Shown here: positions 32,706 through 47,700 of the stretch, piece after piece
How positions within the stretch are numbered: the stretch's first letter is position 1
Layout of the letters: every line of letters begins with the position of its first letter
NCBI GenBank assembly: GCA_934045905.1
Contig: OW203768.1
Span: 33,881,060-33,945,059 of the forward strand
DNA length: 64,000 nt
Reading direction: 5' to 3'
Source of the DNA: Leuctra nigra
Lineage: Eukaryota > Arthropoda > Insecta > Plecoptera > Leuctridae
Position numbers and translations under genes: made by a program
The notes under the pieces: generated by a model
Told to the model about the DNA's origin: nothing
What the model saw: the letters and a program-made list of their open reading frames with translations, nothing else
The model's database searches: none

Positions 32706-35700
32706 CTGCTTGTTCCAGATGCTCCCTGCTCCCGTGTCGCCTCTCCCGATGCGTGCGACAGCGTGCCACTGGAGTGCGTGCTTCTTGTTCCAGATGCTCC
32801 CTGCTCCCGTGTCGCCTCTCCCGATGCGTGCGACAGCGAGCCACTGGAGTGCGTGCTTCTTGTTCCAGATGCTCCCTGCTCCCGTGTCGCCTCTCCCGAT
32901 GCGTGCGACAGCGTGCCACTAGAGTGCGTGCTTCTTGTTCCAGATGCTCCCTGCTCCCGTGTCGCCTCTCCCGATGCGTGCGACAGCGTGCCACTGGAGT
33001 GCGTGCTTCTTGTTCCAGATGCTCCCTGCTCCCGTGTCGCCTCTACCGATGCGTGCGACAGCGTGCCACTGGAGTGCGTGCTTCTTGTTCCAGATGCTCC
33101 CTGCTCCCGTGTCGCCTCTCCCGATGCGTGCGACAGCGTGCCACTGGAGTGCGTGCTTATTGTTCCAGATGCTCCCTGCTCCCGTGTCGCCTCTCCCGAT
33201 GCGTGCGACAGCGTGCCACTGGAGTGCGTGCTTCTTGTTCCAGATGCTCCCTGCTCCCGTGTCGCCTCTCCCGATGCGTGCGACAGCGTGCCACTGGAGT
33301 GCGTGCTTCTTGTTCCAGATGCTCCCTGCTCCCGTGTCGCCTCTCCCGATGCGTGCGACAGCGTGCCACTGGAGTGCGTGCTTCTTGTTCCAGATGCTCC
33401 CTGCTCCCGTGTCGCCTCTCCCGATGCGTGCGACAGCGTGCCACTGGAGTGCGTGCTTCTTGTTCCAGATGCTCCCTGCTCCCGTGACGCCTCTCCCGAT
33501 GCGTGCGACAGCGTGCCACTGGAGTGCGTGCTTCTTGTTCCAGATGCTCCCTGCTCCCGTGTCGCCTCTCCCGATGCGTGCGACAGCGTGCCCCTGGAGT
33601 GCGTGTTTCTTGTTCCAGATGCTCCCTGCTCCCGTATCGCCTCTCCCGATGCGTGCGACAGCGTGCCACTGGAGTGCGTGCTTCTTGTTCCAGATGCTCC
33701 CTGCTCCCGTGTCGCCTCTCCCGATGCGTGCGACAGCGTGCCACTGGAGTGCGTGCTTCTTGTTCCAGATGCTCCCTGCTCCCGTGTCGCCTCTCCCGAT
33801 GCGTGCGACAGCGTGTCACTGGAGTGCGGGCTTCTTGTTCCAGATGCTCCCTGCTCCCGTGTCGCCTCTCCCGATGCGTGCGACAGCGTGCCACTGGAGT
33901 GCGTGCTTCTTGTTCCAGATGCTCCCTGCTCCCGTGTCGCCTCTCCCGATGCGTGCGACAGCGTGCCACTGGAGTGCGTGCTTCTTGTTCCAGATGCTCC
34001 CTGCTCCCGTGTCGCCTCTCCCGATGCGTGCGACAGCGTGCCACTGGAGTGCGTGCTTCTTGTTCCAGATGCTCCCTGCTCCCGTGTCGCCTCTCCCGAT
34101 GCGTGCGACAGCGTGCCCCTGGAGTGCGTGCTTCTTGTTCCAGATGCTCCCTGCTCCCGTGTCGCCTCTTTCGATGCGTGCGACAGCGTGCCACTGGAGT
34201 GCGTGCTTCTTGTTCCAGATGCTCCCTGCTCCCGTGTCGCCTCTCCCGATGCGTGCGACAGCGTGCCACTGGAGTGCGTGCTTCTTGTTCCAGATGCTCC
34301 CTGCTCCCGTGTCGCCTCTCCCGATGCGTGCGACAGCGTGCCACTGGAGTGCGTGCTTCTTGTTCCAGATGCTCCCTGCTCCCGTGTCGCCTCTCCCGAT
34401 GCGTGCGACAGCGTGCCACTGGAGTGCGTGCTTCTTGTTCCAGATGCTCCCTGCTCCCGTGTCGCCTCTCCCGATGCGTGCGACAGCGTGCCACGGGAGT
34501 GCGTGCTTCTTGTTCCAGATGCTCCCTGCTCCCGTGTCGCCACTCCCGATGCGTGCGACAGCGTGCCACGGGAGTGCGTGCTTCTTGTTCCAGGTGCTCC
34601 CTGCTCCCGTGTCGCCTCTCCCGATGCGTGCGACAGCGTGCCACTGGAGTGCGTGCTTCTTGTTCCAGGTGCTCCCTGCTCCCGTGTCGCCTCTCCCGAT
34701 GCGTGCGACAGCGTGCCACTGGAGTGCGTGCTTCTTGTTCCAGATGCTCCTTGCTCCCGTGTCGCCTCTTCCGATGCGTGCGACAGCGTGCCACTGGAGT
34801 GCGTGCTTCTTGTTCCAGATGCTCCCTGCTCCCGTGTCGCCTCTCCCGATGCGTGCGACAGCGTGCCACTGGAGTGCGTGCTTCTTGTTCCAGATGCTCC
34901 CTGCTCCCGTGTCGCCTCTCCCGATGCGTGCGACAGCGTGCCACTGGAGTGCGTGCTTCTTGTTCCAGATGCTCCCTGCTCCCGTGTCGCCTCTCCCGAT
35001 ACGTGCGACAGCGTGCCACTGGAGTGCGTGCTTCTTGTTCCAGATGCTCCCTGCTCCCGTGTCGCCTCTCCCGATGCGTGCGACAGCGTGCCACGGGAGT
35101 GCGTGCTTCTTGTTCCAGATGCTCCCTGCTCCCGTGTCGCCTCTTCCGATGCGTGCGACAGCGTGCCACTGGAGTGCGTGCTTCTTGTTCCAGATGCTCC
35201 CTGCTCCCGTGTCGCCTCTCCCGATGCGTGCGACAGCGTGCCACTGGAGTGCGTGCTTCTTGTTCCAGATGCTCCCTGCTCCCGTGTCGCCTCTCCCGAT
35301 GCGTGCGACAGCGTGCCACTGGAGTGCGTGCTTCTTGTTCCAGATGCTCCCTGCTCCCGTGTCGCCTCTCCCGATGCGTGCGACAGCGTGCCACTGGAGG
35401 GCGGGCTTCTTGTTCCAGATGCTCCCTGCTCCCGTGTCGCCTCTCCCGATGCGTGCGACAGCGTGCCACTGGAGTGCGTGCTTCTTGTTCCAGATGCTCC
35501 CTGCTCCCGTGTCGCCTCTCCTGATGCTTGCGACAGCGTGCCACTGGAGTGCGTGCTTCTTGTTCCAGATGCTCCCTGCTCCCGTGTCGCCTCTCCCGAT
35601 GCGTGCGACAGCGTGCCACTGGAGGGCGGGCTTCTTGTTCCAGATGCTCCCTGCTCCCGTGTCGCCTCTCCCGATGCGTGCGACAGCGTGCCACTGGAGT

Positions 35701-38700
35701 GCGTGCTTCTTGTTCCAGATGCTCCCTGCTCCCGTGTCGCCTCTCCCGATGCGTGCGACAGCGTGCCACTGGAGTGCGTGCTTCTTGTTCCAGATGCTCC
35801 CTGCTCCCGTGTCGCCTCTCCCGATGCGTGCGACAGCGTGCCACTGGAGTGCGTGCTTCTTGTTCCAGATGCTCCCTGCTCCCGTGTCGCCTCTCCCGAT
35901 GCGTGCGACAGCGTGCCACTGGAGTGCGTGCTTCTTGTTCCAGATGCTCCCTGCTCCCGTGTCGCCTCTCCCGATGCGTGCGACAGCGTGCCACTGGAGT
36001 GCGTGCTTCTTGTTCCAGATGCTCCCTGCTCCCGTGTCGCCTCTCCCGATGCGTGCGACAGCGTGCCCCTGGATTGCGTGCTTCTTGTTCCAGATGCTCC
36101 CTGCTCCCGTGTCGCCTCTCCCGATGCGTGCGACAGCGTGCCACTGGAGTGCGTGCTTCTTGTTCCAGATGCTCCCTGCTCCCGTGTCGCCTCTCCCGAT
36201 GCGTGCGACAGCGTGCCACTGGAGTGCGTGCTTCTTGTTCCAGATGCTCCCTGCTCCCGTGTCGCCTCTCCCGATGCGTGCGACAGCGTGCCACTGGAGG
36301 GCGGGCTTCTTGTTCCAGATGCTCCCTGCTCCCGTGTCGCCTCTCCCGATGCGTGCGACAGCGTGCCACTGGAGTGCGTGCTTCTTGTTCCAGATGCTCC
36401 CTGCTCCCGTGTCGCCTCTCCCGATGCGTGCGACAGCGTGCCACTGGAGTGCGTGCTTCTTGTTCCAGATGCTCCCTGCTCCCGTGTCGCCTCTCCCGAT
36501 GCGTGCGACAGCGTGCCACTGGAGTGCGTGCTTCTTGTTCCAGATGCTCCCTGCTCCCGTGTCGCCTCTCCCGATGCGTGCGACAGCGTGCCACTGGAGT
36601 GCGTGCTTCTTGTTCCAGATGCTCCCTGCTCCCGTGTCGCCTCTCCCGATACGTGCGACAGCGTGCCACTGGAGTGCGTGCTTCTTGTTCCAGATGCTCC
36701 CTGCTCCCGTGTCGCCTCTCCCGATGCGTGCGACAGCGTGCCACTGGAGTGCGTGCTTCTTGTTCCAGATGCTCCCTGCTCCCGTGTCGCCTCTCCCGAT
36801 GCGTGCGACAGCGTGCCACTGGAGTGCGTGCTTCTTGTTCCAGATGCTCCCTGCTCCCGTGTCGCCTCTCCCGATAAGTGCGACAGCGTGCCACTGGAGT
36901 GCGTGCTTCTTGTTCCAGATGCTCCCTGCTCCCGTGTCGCCTCTCCCGATGCGTGCGACAGCGAGCCACTGGAGTGCGTGCTTCTTGTTCCAGATGCTCC
37001 CTGCTCCCGTGTCGCCTCTCCCGATGCGTGCGACAGCGTGCCACTAGAGTGCGTGCTTCTTGTTCCAGATGCTCCCTGCTCCCGTGTCGCCTCTCCCGAT
37101 GCGTGCGACAGCGTGCCACTGGAGTGCGTGCTTCTTGTTCCAGATGCTCCCTGCTCCCGTGTCGCCTCTCCCGATGCGTGCGACAGCGTGCCACTGGAGT
37201 GCGTGCTTCTTGTTCCAAATGCTCCCTGCTCCCGTGTCGCCTCTCCCGATGCGTGCGACAGCGTGCCACTGGAGTGCGTGCTTCTTGTTCCAGATGCTCC
37301 CTGCTCCCGTGTCGCCTCTCCCGATGCGTGCGACAGCGTGCCACTGGAGTGCGTGCTTCTTGTTCCAGATGCTCCCTGCTCCCGTGTCGCCTCTCCCGAT
37401 GCGTGCGACAGCGTGCCACTGGAGTGCGGGCTTCTTATTCCAGATGCTCCCTGCTCCCGTGTCGCCTCTCCCGATGCGTGCGACAGCGTGCCACTGGAGT
37501 GCGTGCTTCTTGTTCCAGATGCTCCCTGCTCCCGTGTCGCCTCTCCCGATGCGTGCGACAGCGTGCCACTAGAGTGCGTGCTTCTTGTTCCAGATGCTCC
37601 CTGCTCCCGTGTCGCCTCTCCCGATGCGTGCGACAGCGTGCCACTGGAGTGCGTGCTTCTTGTTCCAGATGCTCCCTGCTCCCGTGTCGCCTCTCCCGAT
37701 GCGTGCGACAGCGAGCCACTGGAGTGCGTGCTTCTTGTTCCAGATGCTCCCTGCTCCCGTGTCGCCTCTACCGATGCGTGCGACAGCGTGCCACTGGAGT
37801 GCGTGCTTCTTGTTCCAGATGCTCCCTGCTCCCGTGTCGCCTCTCCCGATGCGTGCGACAGCGTGCCACTGGAGTGCGTGCTTCTTGTTCCAGATGCTCC
37901 CTGCTCCCGTGTCGCCTCTCCCGATGCGTGCGACAGCGTGCCACTGGAGTGCGTGCTTCTTGTTCCAGATGCTCCCTGCTCCCGTGTCGCCTCTCCCGAT
38001 GCGTGCGACAGCGTGCCACTGGAGTGCGTGCTTCTTGTTCCAGATGCTCCCTGCTCCCGTGTCACCTCTCCCGATGCGTGCGACAGCGTGCCACTGGAGT
38101 GCGTGCTTCTTGTTCCAGATGCTCCCTGCTCCCGTGTCGCCTCTCCCGATGCGTGCGACAGCGTGCCACTGGAGTGCGTGCTTCTTGTTCCAGATGCTCC
38201 CTGCTCCCGTGCCGCCTCTCCCGATGCGTGCGACAGCGTGCCACTGGAGTGCGTGCTTCTTGTTCCAGATGCTCCCTGCTCCCGTGTCGCCTCTCCCGAT
38301 GCGTGCGACAGCGTGCCACTGGAGTGCGTGCTTCTTGTTCCAGATGCTCCCTGCTCCCGTGTCGCCTCTCCCGATGCGTGCGACAGCGTGCCACTGGAGT
38401 GCGTGGGTGTTCCAGATGCTCCCTGCTCCCGTGTCGCCTCTCCCGATACGTGCGACAGCGTGCCACTAGAGTGCGTGCTTCTTGTTCCAGATGCTCCCTG
38501 CTCCCGTGTCGCCTCTCCCGATGCGTGCGACAGCGTGCCACTGGAGTGCGTGCTTCTTGTTCCAGATGCTCCCTGCTCCCGTGTCGCCTCTCCCGATGCG
38601 TGCGACAGCGTGCCACTGGAGTGCGTGCTTCTTGTTCCAGATGCTCCCTGCTCCCGTGTCGCCTCTCCCGATGCGTGCGACAGCGTGCCACTGGAGTGCG

Positions 38701-41700
38701 TGCTTCTTGTTCCAGATGCTCCCTGCTCCCGTGTCGCCTCTCCCGATGCGTGCGACAGCGTGCCACTGGAGTGCGTGCTTCTTGTTCCAGATGCTCCCTG
38801 CTCCCGTGTCGCCTCTCCCGATGCGTGCGACAGCGTGCCACTGGAGTGCGTGCTTCTTGTTCCAGATGCTCCCTGCTCCCGTGTCGCCTCTCCCGATGCG
38901 TGCGACAGCGTGCCACTGGAGTGCGTGGGTGTTCCAGATGCTCCCTGCTCCCGTGTCGCCTCTCCCGATACGTGCGACAGCGTGCCACTAGAGTGCGTGC
39001 TTCATGTTCCAGATGCTCCCTGCTCCCGTGTCGCCTCTCCCGATGCGTGCGACAGCGTGCCACTGGAGTGCGTGCTTCTTGTTCCAGATGCTCCCTGCTC
39101 CCGTGTCGCCTCTCCCGATGCGTGCGACAGCGTGCCACTGGAGTGCGTGCTTCTTGTTCCAGATGCTCCCTGCTCCCGTGTCGCCTCTCCCGATGCGTGC
39201 GACAGCGTGCCACTGGAGTGCGTGCTTCTTGTTCCAGATGCTCCCTGCTCCCGTGTCGCCTCTCCCGATGCGTGCGACAGCGTGCCACTGGAGTGCGTGC
39301 TTCTTGTTCCAGATGCTCCCTGCTCCCGTGTCGCCTCTCCCGATGCGTGCGACAGCGTGCCACTGGAGTGCGTGCTTCTTGTTCCAGATGCTCCCTGCTC
39401 CCGTGTCGCCTCTCCCGATGCGTGCGACAGCGTGCCACGGGAGTGCGTGCTTCTTGTTCCAGATGCTCCCTGCTCCCGTGTCGCCTCTCCCGATGCGTGC
39501 GACAGCGTGCCACTGGAGTGCGTGCTTCTTGTTCCAGATGCTCCCTGCTCCCGTGTCGCCTCTCCCGATGCGTGCGACAGCGTGCCACTGGAGTGCGTGC
39601 TTCTTGTTCCAGATGCTCCCTGCTCCCGTGTCGCCTCTCCCGATGCGTGCGACAGCGTGCCACTGGAGTGCGTGCTTCTTGTTCCAGATGCTCCCTGCTC
39701 CCGTGTCGCCTCTCCCGATGCGTGCGACAGCGTGCCACTGGAGTGCGTGCTTCTTGTTCCAGTAGCTCCCTGCTCCCGTGTCGCCTCTCCCGATGCGTGC
39801 GACAGCGTGCCACTGGAGTGCGTGCTTCTTGTTCCAGATGCTCCCTGCTCCCGTGTCGCCTCTCCCGATGCGTGCGACAGCGTGCCACTGGAGTGCGTGC
39901 TTCTTGTTCCAGATGCTCCCTGCTCCCGTGTCGCCTCTCCCGATGCGTGCGACAGCGTGCCACTGGAGTGCGTGCTTCTTGTTCCAGATGCTCCCTGCTC
40001 CCGTGTCGCCTCTCCCGATGCGTGCGACAGCGTGCCACTGGAGTGCGTGCTTCTTGTTCCAGATGCTCCCTGCTCCCGTGTCGCCTCTCCCGATGCGTGC
40101 GACAGCGTGCCACTGGAGTGCGTGCTTCTTGTTCCAGATGCTCCCTGCTCCCGTGTCGCCTCTCCCGATGCGTGCGACAGCGTGCCACGGGAGTGCGTGC
40201 TTCTTGTTCCAGATGCTCCCTGCTCCCGTGTCGCCTCTCCCGATGCGTGCGACAGCGTGCCACTGGAGTGCGTGCTTCTTGTTCCAGATGCTCCCTGCTC
40301 CCGTGTCGCCTCTCCCGATGCGTGCGACAGCGTGCCACTGGAGTGCGTGCTTCTTGTTCCAGATGCTCCCTGCTCCCGTGTCGCCTCTCCCGATGCGTGC
40401 GACAGCGTGCCACTGGAGTGCGTGCTTCTTGTTCCAGATGCTCCCTGCTCCCGTGTCGCCTCTCCCGATGCGTGCGACAGCGTGTCACTGGAGTGCGGGC
40501 TTCTTGTTCCAGATGCTCCCTGCTCCCGTGTCGCCTCTCCCGATGCGTGCGACAGCGTGCCACTGGAGTGCGTGCTTCTTGTTCCAGATGCTCCCTGCTC
40601 CCGTGTCGCCTCTCCCGATGCGTGCGACAGCGTGCCACTGGAGTGCGTGCTTCTTGTTCCAGATGCTCCCTGCTCCCGTGTCGCCTCTCCCGATGCGTGC
40701 GACAGCGTGCCACTGGAGTGCGTGCTTCTTGTTCCAGATGCTCCCTGCTCCCGTGTCGCCTCTCCCGATGCGTGCGACAGCGTGCCCCTGGAGTGCGTGC
40801 TTCTTGTTCCAGATGCTCCCTGCTCCCGTGTCGCCTCTTTCGATGCGTGCGACAGCGTGCCACTGGAGTGCGTGCTTCTTGTTCCAGATGCTCCCTGCTC
40901 CCGTGTCGCCTCTCCCGATGCGTGCGACAGCGTGCCACTGGAGTGCGTGCTTCTTGTTCCAGATGCTCCCTGCTCCCGTGTCGCCTCTCCCGATGCGTGC
41001 GACAGCGTGCCACTGGAGTGCGTGCTTCTTGTTCCAGATGCTCCCTGCTCCCGTGTCGCCTCTCCCGATGCGTGCGACAGCGTGCCACTGGAGTGCGTGC
41101 TTCTTGTTCCAGATGCTCCCTGCTCCCGTGTCGCCTCTCCCGATGCGTGCGACAGCGTGCCACGGGAGTGCGTGCTTCTTGTTCCAGATGCTCCCTGCTC
41201 CCGTGTCGCCACTCCCGATGCGTGCGACAGCGTGCCACGGGAGTGCGTGCTTCTTGTTCCAGGTGCTCCCTGCTCCCGTGTCGCCTCTCCCGATGCGTGC
41301 GACAGCGTGCCACTGGAGTGCGTGCTTCTTGTTCCAGGTGCTCCCTGCTCCCGTGTCGCCTCTCCCGATGCGTGCGACAGCGTGCCACTGGAGTGCGTGC
41401 TTCTTGTTCCAGATGCTCCTTGCTCCCGTGTCGCCTCTTCCGATGCGTGCGACAGCGTGCCACTGGAGTGCGTGCTTCTTGTTCCAGATGCTCCCTGCTC
41501 CCGTGTCGCCTCTCCCGATGCGTGCGACAGCGTGCCACTGGAGTGCGTGCTTCTTGTTCCAGATGCTCCCTGCTCCCGTGTCGCCTCTCCCGATGCGTGC
41601 GACAGCGTGCCACTGGAGTGCGTGCTTCTTGTTCCAGATGCTCCCTGCTCCCGTGTCGCCTCTCCCGATACGTGCGACAGCGTGCCACTGGAGTGCGTGC

Positions 41701-44700
41701 TTCTTGTTCCAGATGCTCCCTGCTCCCGTGTCGCCTCTCCCGATGCGTGCGACAGCGTGCCACGGGAGTGCGTGCTTCTTGTTCCAGATGCTCCCTGCTC
41801 CCGTGTCGCCTCTTCCGATGCGTGCGACAGCGTGCCACTGGAGTGCGTGCTTCTTGTTCCAGATGCTCCCTGCTCCCGTGTCGCCTCTCCCGATGCGTGC
41901 GACAGCGTGCCACTGGAGTGCGTGCTTCTTGTTCCAGATGCTCCCTGCTCCCGTGTCGCCTCTCCCGATGCGTGCGACAGCGTGCCACTGGAGTGCGTGC
42001 TTCTTGTTCCAGATGCTCCCTGCTCCCGTGTCGCCTCTCCCGATGCGTGCGACAGCGTGCCACTGGAGGGCGGGCTTCTTGTTCCAGATGCTCCCTGCTC
42101 CCGTGTCGCCTCTCCCGATGCGTGCGACAGCGTGCCACTGGAGTGCGTGCTTCTTGTTCCAGATGCTCCCTGCTCCCGTGTCGCCTCTCCTGATGCTTGC
42201 GACAGCGTGCCACTGGAGTGCGTGCTTCTTGTTCCAGATGCTCCCTGCTCCCGTGTCGCCTCTCCCGATGCGTGCGACAGCGTGCCACTGGAGGGCGGGC
42301 TTCTTGTTCCAGATGCTCCCTGCTCCCGTGTCGCCTCTCCCGATGCGTGCGACAGCGTGCCACTGGAGTGCGTGCTTCTTGTTCCAGATGCTCCCTGCTC
42401 CCGTGTCGCCTCTCCCGATGCGTGCGACAGCGTGCCACTGGAGTGCGTGCTTCTTGTTCCAGATGCTCCCTGCTCCCGTGTCGCCTCTCCCGATGCGTGC
42501 GACAGCGTGCCACTGGAGTGCGTGCTTCTTGTTCCAGATGCTCCCTGCTCCCGTGTCGCCTCTCCCGATGCGTGCGACAGCGTGCCACTGGAGTGCGTGC
42601 TTCTTGTTCCAGATGCTCCCTGCTCCCGTGTCGCCTCTCCCGATGCGTGCGACAGCGTGCCACTGGAGTGCGTGCTTCTTGTTCCAGATGCTCCCTGCTC
42701 CCGTGTCGCCTCTCCCGATGCGTGCGACAGCGTGCCCCTGGATTGCGTGCTTCTTGTTCCAGATGCTCCCTGCTCCCGTGTCGCCTCTCCCGATGCGTGC
42801 GACAGCGTGCCACTGGAGTGCGTGCTTCTTGTTCCAGATGCTCCCTGCTCCCGTGTCGCCTCTCCCGATGCGTGCGACAGCGTGCCACTGGAGTGCGTGC
42901 TTCTTGTTCCAGATGCTCCCTGCTCCCGTGTCGCCTCTCCCGATGCGTGCGACAGCGTGCCACTGGAGGGCGGGCTTCTTGTTCCAGATGCTCCCTGCTC
43001 CCGTGTCGCCTCTCCCGATGCGTGCGACAGCGTGCCACTGGAGTGCGTGCTTCTTGTTCCAGATGCTCCCTGCTCCCGTGTCGCCTCTCCCGATGCGTGC
43101 GACAGCGTGCCACTGGAGTGCGTGCTTCTTGTTCCAGATGCTCCCTGCTCCCGTGTCGCCTCTCCCGATGCGTGCGACAGCGTGCCACTGGAGTGCGTGC
43201 TTCTTGTTCCAGATGCTCCCTGCTCCCGTGTCGCCTCTCCCGATGCGTGCGACAGCGTGCCACTGGAGTGCGTGCTTCTTGTTCCAGATGCTCCCTGCTC
43301 CCGTGTCGCCTCTCCCGATACGTGCGACAGCGTGCCACTGGAGTGCGTGCTTCTTGTTCCAGATGCTCCCTGCTCCCGTGTCGCCTCTCCCGATGCGTGC
43401 GACAGCGTGCCACTGGAGTGCGTGCTTCTTGTTCCAGATGCTCCCTGCTCCCGTGTCGCCTCTCCCGATGCGTGCGACAGCGTGCCACTGGAGTGCGTGC
43501 TTCTTGTTCCAGATGCTCCCTGCTCCCGTGTCGCCTCTCCCGATAAGTGCGACAGCGTGCCACTGGAGTGCGTGCTTCTTGTTCCAGATGCTCCCTGCTC
43601 CCGTGTCGCCTCTCCCGATGCGTGCGACAGCGAGCCACTGGAGTGCGTGCTTCTTGTTCCAGATGCTCCCTGCTCCCGTGTCGCCTCTCCCGATGCGTGC
43701 GACAGCGTGCCACTAGAGTGCGTGCTTCTTGTTCCAGATGCTCCCTGCTCCCGTGTCGCCTCTCCCGATGCGTGCGACAGCGTGCCACTGGAGTGCGTGC
43801 TTCTTGTTCCAGATGCTCCCTGCTCCCGTGTCGCCTCTCCCGATGCGTGCGACAGCGTGCCACTGGAGTGCGTGCTTCTTGTTCCAAATGCTCCCTGCTC
43901 CCGTGTCGCCTCTCCCGATGCGTGCGACAGCGTGCCACTGGAGTGCGTGCTTCTTGTTCCAGATGCTCCCTGCTCCCGTGTCGCCTCTCCCGATGCGTGC
44001 GACAGCGTGCCACTGGAGTGCGTGCTTCTTGTTCCAGATGCTCCCTGCTCCCGTGTCGCCTCTCCCGATGCGTGCGACAGCGTGCCACTGGAGTGCGGGC
44101 TTCTTATTCCAGATGCTCCCTGCTCCCGTGTCGCCTCTCCCGATGCGTGCGACAGCGTGCCACTGGAGTGCGTGCTTCTTGTTCCAGATGCTCCCTGCTC
44201 CCGTGTCGCCTCTCCCGATGCGTGCGACAGCGTGCCACTAGAGTGCGTGCTTCTTGTTCCAGATGCTCCCTGCTCCCGTGTCGCCTCTCCCGATGCGTGC
44301 GACAGCGTGCCACTGGAGTGCGTGCTTCTTGTTCCAGATGCTCCCTGCTCCCGTGTCGCCTCTCCCGATGCGTGCGACAGCGAGCCACTGGAGTGCGTGC
44401 TTCTTGTTCCAGATGCTCCCTGCTCCCGTGTCGCCTCTACCGATGCGTGCGACAGCGTGCCACTGGAGTGCGTGCTTCTTGTTCCAGATGCTCCCTGCTC
44501 CCGTGTCGCCTCTCCCGATGCGTGCGACAGCGTGCCACTGGAGTGCGTGCTTCTTGTTCCAGATGCTCCCTGCTCCCGTGTCGCCTCTCCCGATGCGTGC
44601 GACAGCGTGCCACTGGAGTGCGTGCTTCTTGTTCCAGATGCTCCCTGCTCCCGTGTCGCCTCTCCCGATGCGTGCGACAGCGTGCCACTGGAGTGCGTGC

Positions 44701-47700
44701 TTCTTGTTCCAGATGCTCCCTGCTCCCGTGTCACCTCTCCCGATGCGTGCGACAGCGTGCCACTGGAGTGCGTGCTTCTTGTTCCAGATGCTCCCTGCTC
44801 CCGTGTCGCCTCTCCCGATGCGTGCGACAGCGTGCCACTGGAGTGCGTGCTTCTTGTTCCAGATGCTCCCTGCTCCCGTGCCGCCTCTCCCGATGCGTGC
44901 GACAGCGTGCCACTGGAGTGCGTGCTTCTTGTTCCAGATGCTCCCTGCTCCCGTGTCGCCTCTCCCGATGCGTGCGACAGCGTGCCACTGGAGTGCGTGC
45001 TTCTTGTTCCAGATGCTCCCTGCTCCCGTGTCGCCTCTCCCGATGCGTGCGACAGCGTGCCACTGGAGTGCGTGGGTGTTCCAGATGCTCCCTGCTCCCG
45101 TGTCGCCTCTCCCGATACGTGCGACAGCGTGCCACTAGAGTGCGTGCTTCTTGTTCCAGATGCTCCCTGCTCCCGTGTCGCCTCTCCCGATGCGTGCGAC
45201 AGCGTGCCACTGGAGTGCGTGCTTCTTGTTCCAGATGCTCCCTGCTCCCGTGTCGCCTCTCCCGATGCGTGCGACAGCGTGCCACTGGAGTGCGTGCTTC
45301 TTGTTCCAGATGCTCCCTGCTCCCGTGTCGCCTCTCCCGATGCGTGCGACAGCGTGCCACTGGAGTGCGTGCTTCTTGTTCCAGATGCTCCCTGCTCCCG
45401 TGTCGCCTCTCCCGATGCGTGCGACAGCGTGCCACTGGAGTGCGTGCTTCTTGTTCCAGATGCTCCCTGCTCCCGTGTCGCCTCTCCCGATGCGTGCGAC
45501 AGCGTGCCACTGGAGTGCGTGCTTCTTGTTCCAGATGCTCCCTGCTCCCGTGTCGCCTCTCCCGATGCGTGCGACAGCGTGCCACTGGAGTGCGTGGGTG
45601 TTCCAGATGCTCCCTGCTCCCGTGTCGCCTCTCCCGATACGTGCGACAGCGTGCCACTAGAGTGCGTGCTTCATGTTCCAGATGCTCCCTGCTCCCGTGT
45701 CGCCTCTCCCGATGCGTGCGACAGCGTGCCACTGGAGTGCGTGCTTCTTGTTCCAGATGCTCCCTGCTCCCGTGTCGCCTCTCCCGATGCGTGCGACAGC
45801 GTGCCACTGGAGTGCGTGCTTCTTGTTCCAGATGCTCCCTGCTCCCGTGTCGCCTCTCCCGATGCGTGCGACAGCGTGCCACTGGAGTGCGTGCTTCTTG
45901 TTCCAGATGCTCCCTGCTCCCGTGTCGCCTCTCCCGATGCGTGCGACAGCGTGCCACTGGAGTGCGTGCTTCTTGTTCCAGATGCTCCCTGCTCCCGTGT
46001 CGCCTCTCCCGATGCGTGCGACAGCGTGCCACTGGAGTGCGTGCTTCTTGTTCCAGATGCTCCCTGCTCCCGTGTCGCCTCTCCCGATGCGTGCGACAGC
46101 GTGCCACGGGAGTGCGTGCTTCTTGTTCCAGATGCTCCCTGCTCCCGTGTCGCCTCTCCCGATGCGTGCGACAGCGTGCCACTGGAGTGCGTGCTTCTTG
46201 TTCCAGATGCTCCCTGCTCCCGTGTCGCCTCTCCCGATGCGTGCGACAGCGTGCCACTGGAGTGCGTGCTTCTTGTTCCAGATGCTCCCTGCTCCCGTGT
46301 CGCCTCTCCCGATGCGTGCGACAGCGTGCCACTGGAGTGCGTGCTTCTTGTTCCAGATGCTCCCTGCTCCCGTGTCGCCTCTCCCGATGCGTGCGACAGC
46401 GTGCCACTGGAGTGCGTGCTTCTTGTTCCAGTAGCTCCCTGCTCCCGTGTCGCCTCTCCCGATGCGTGCGACAGCGTGCCACTGGAGTGCGTGCTTCTTG
46501 TTCCAGATGCTCCCTGCTCCCGTGTCGCCTCTCCCGATGCGTGCGACAGCGTGCCACTGGAGTGCGTGCTTCTTGTTCCAGATGCTCCCTGCTCCCGTGT
46601 CGCCTCTCCCGATGCGTGCGACAGCGTACCCCTGGAGTGCGTGCTTCTTGTTCCAGATGCTCCCTGCCCCCGTGTCGCTTCTCCCGATGCGTGCGACAGC
46701 GTGCCACTGGAGTGCGTGCTTCTTGTTCCAGATGCTCCCTGCTCCCGTGTCGCCTCTCCCGATGCGTGCGACAGCGTGCCACTGGAGTGCGTGCTTCTTG
46801 TTCCAGATGCTCCCTGCTCCCGTGTCGCCTCTCCCGATGCGTGCGACAGCGTGCCACTGGAGTGCGTGCTTCTTGTTCCAGGTGCTCCCTGCTCCCGTGT
46901 CGCCTCTCCCGATGCGTGCGACAGCGTGCCACTGGAGTGCGTGCTTCTTGTTCCAGATGCTCCCTGCTCCCGTGTCGCCTCTCCCGATGCGTGCGACAGC
47001 GTGCCACTGGAGTGCGTGCTTCTTGTTCCAGATGCTCCCTGCTCCCGTGTCGCCTCTCCCGATGCGTGCGACAGCGAGCCACTGGAGTGCGTGCTTCTTG
47101 TTCCAGATGCTCCCTGCTCCCGTGTCGCCTCTACCGATGCGTGCGACAGCGTGCCACTGGAGTGCGTGCTTCTTGTTCCAGATGCTCCCTGCTCCCGTGT
47201 CGCCTCTCCCGATGCGTGCGACAGCGTGCCACTGGAGTGCGTGCTTCTTGTTCCAGATGCTCCCTGCTCCCGTGTCGCCTCTCCCGATGCGTGCGACAGC
47301 GTGCCACTGGAGTGCGTGCTTCTTGTTCCAGATGCTCCCTGCTCCCGTGTCGCCTCTCCCGATGCGTGCGACAGCGTGCCACTGGAGTGCGTGCTTCTTG
47401 TTCCAGATGCTCCCTGCTCCCGTGTCGCCTCTCCCGATGCGTGCGACAGCGTGCCACTGGAGTGCGTGCTTCTTGTTCCAGATGCTCCCTGCTCCCGTGT
47501 CACCTCTCCCGATGCGTGCGACAGCGTGCCACTGGAGTGCGTGCTTCTTGTTCCAGATGCTCCCTGCTCCCGTGTCGCCTCTCCCGATGCGTGCGACAGC
47601 GTGCCACTGGAGTGCGTGCTTCTTGTTCCAGATGCTCCCTGCTCCCGTGCCGCCTCTCCCGATGCGTGCGACAGCGTGCCACTGGAGTGCGTGCTTCTTG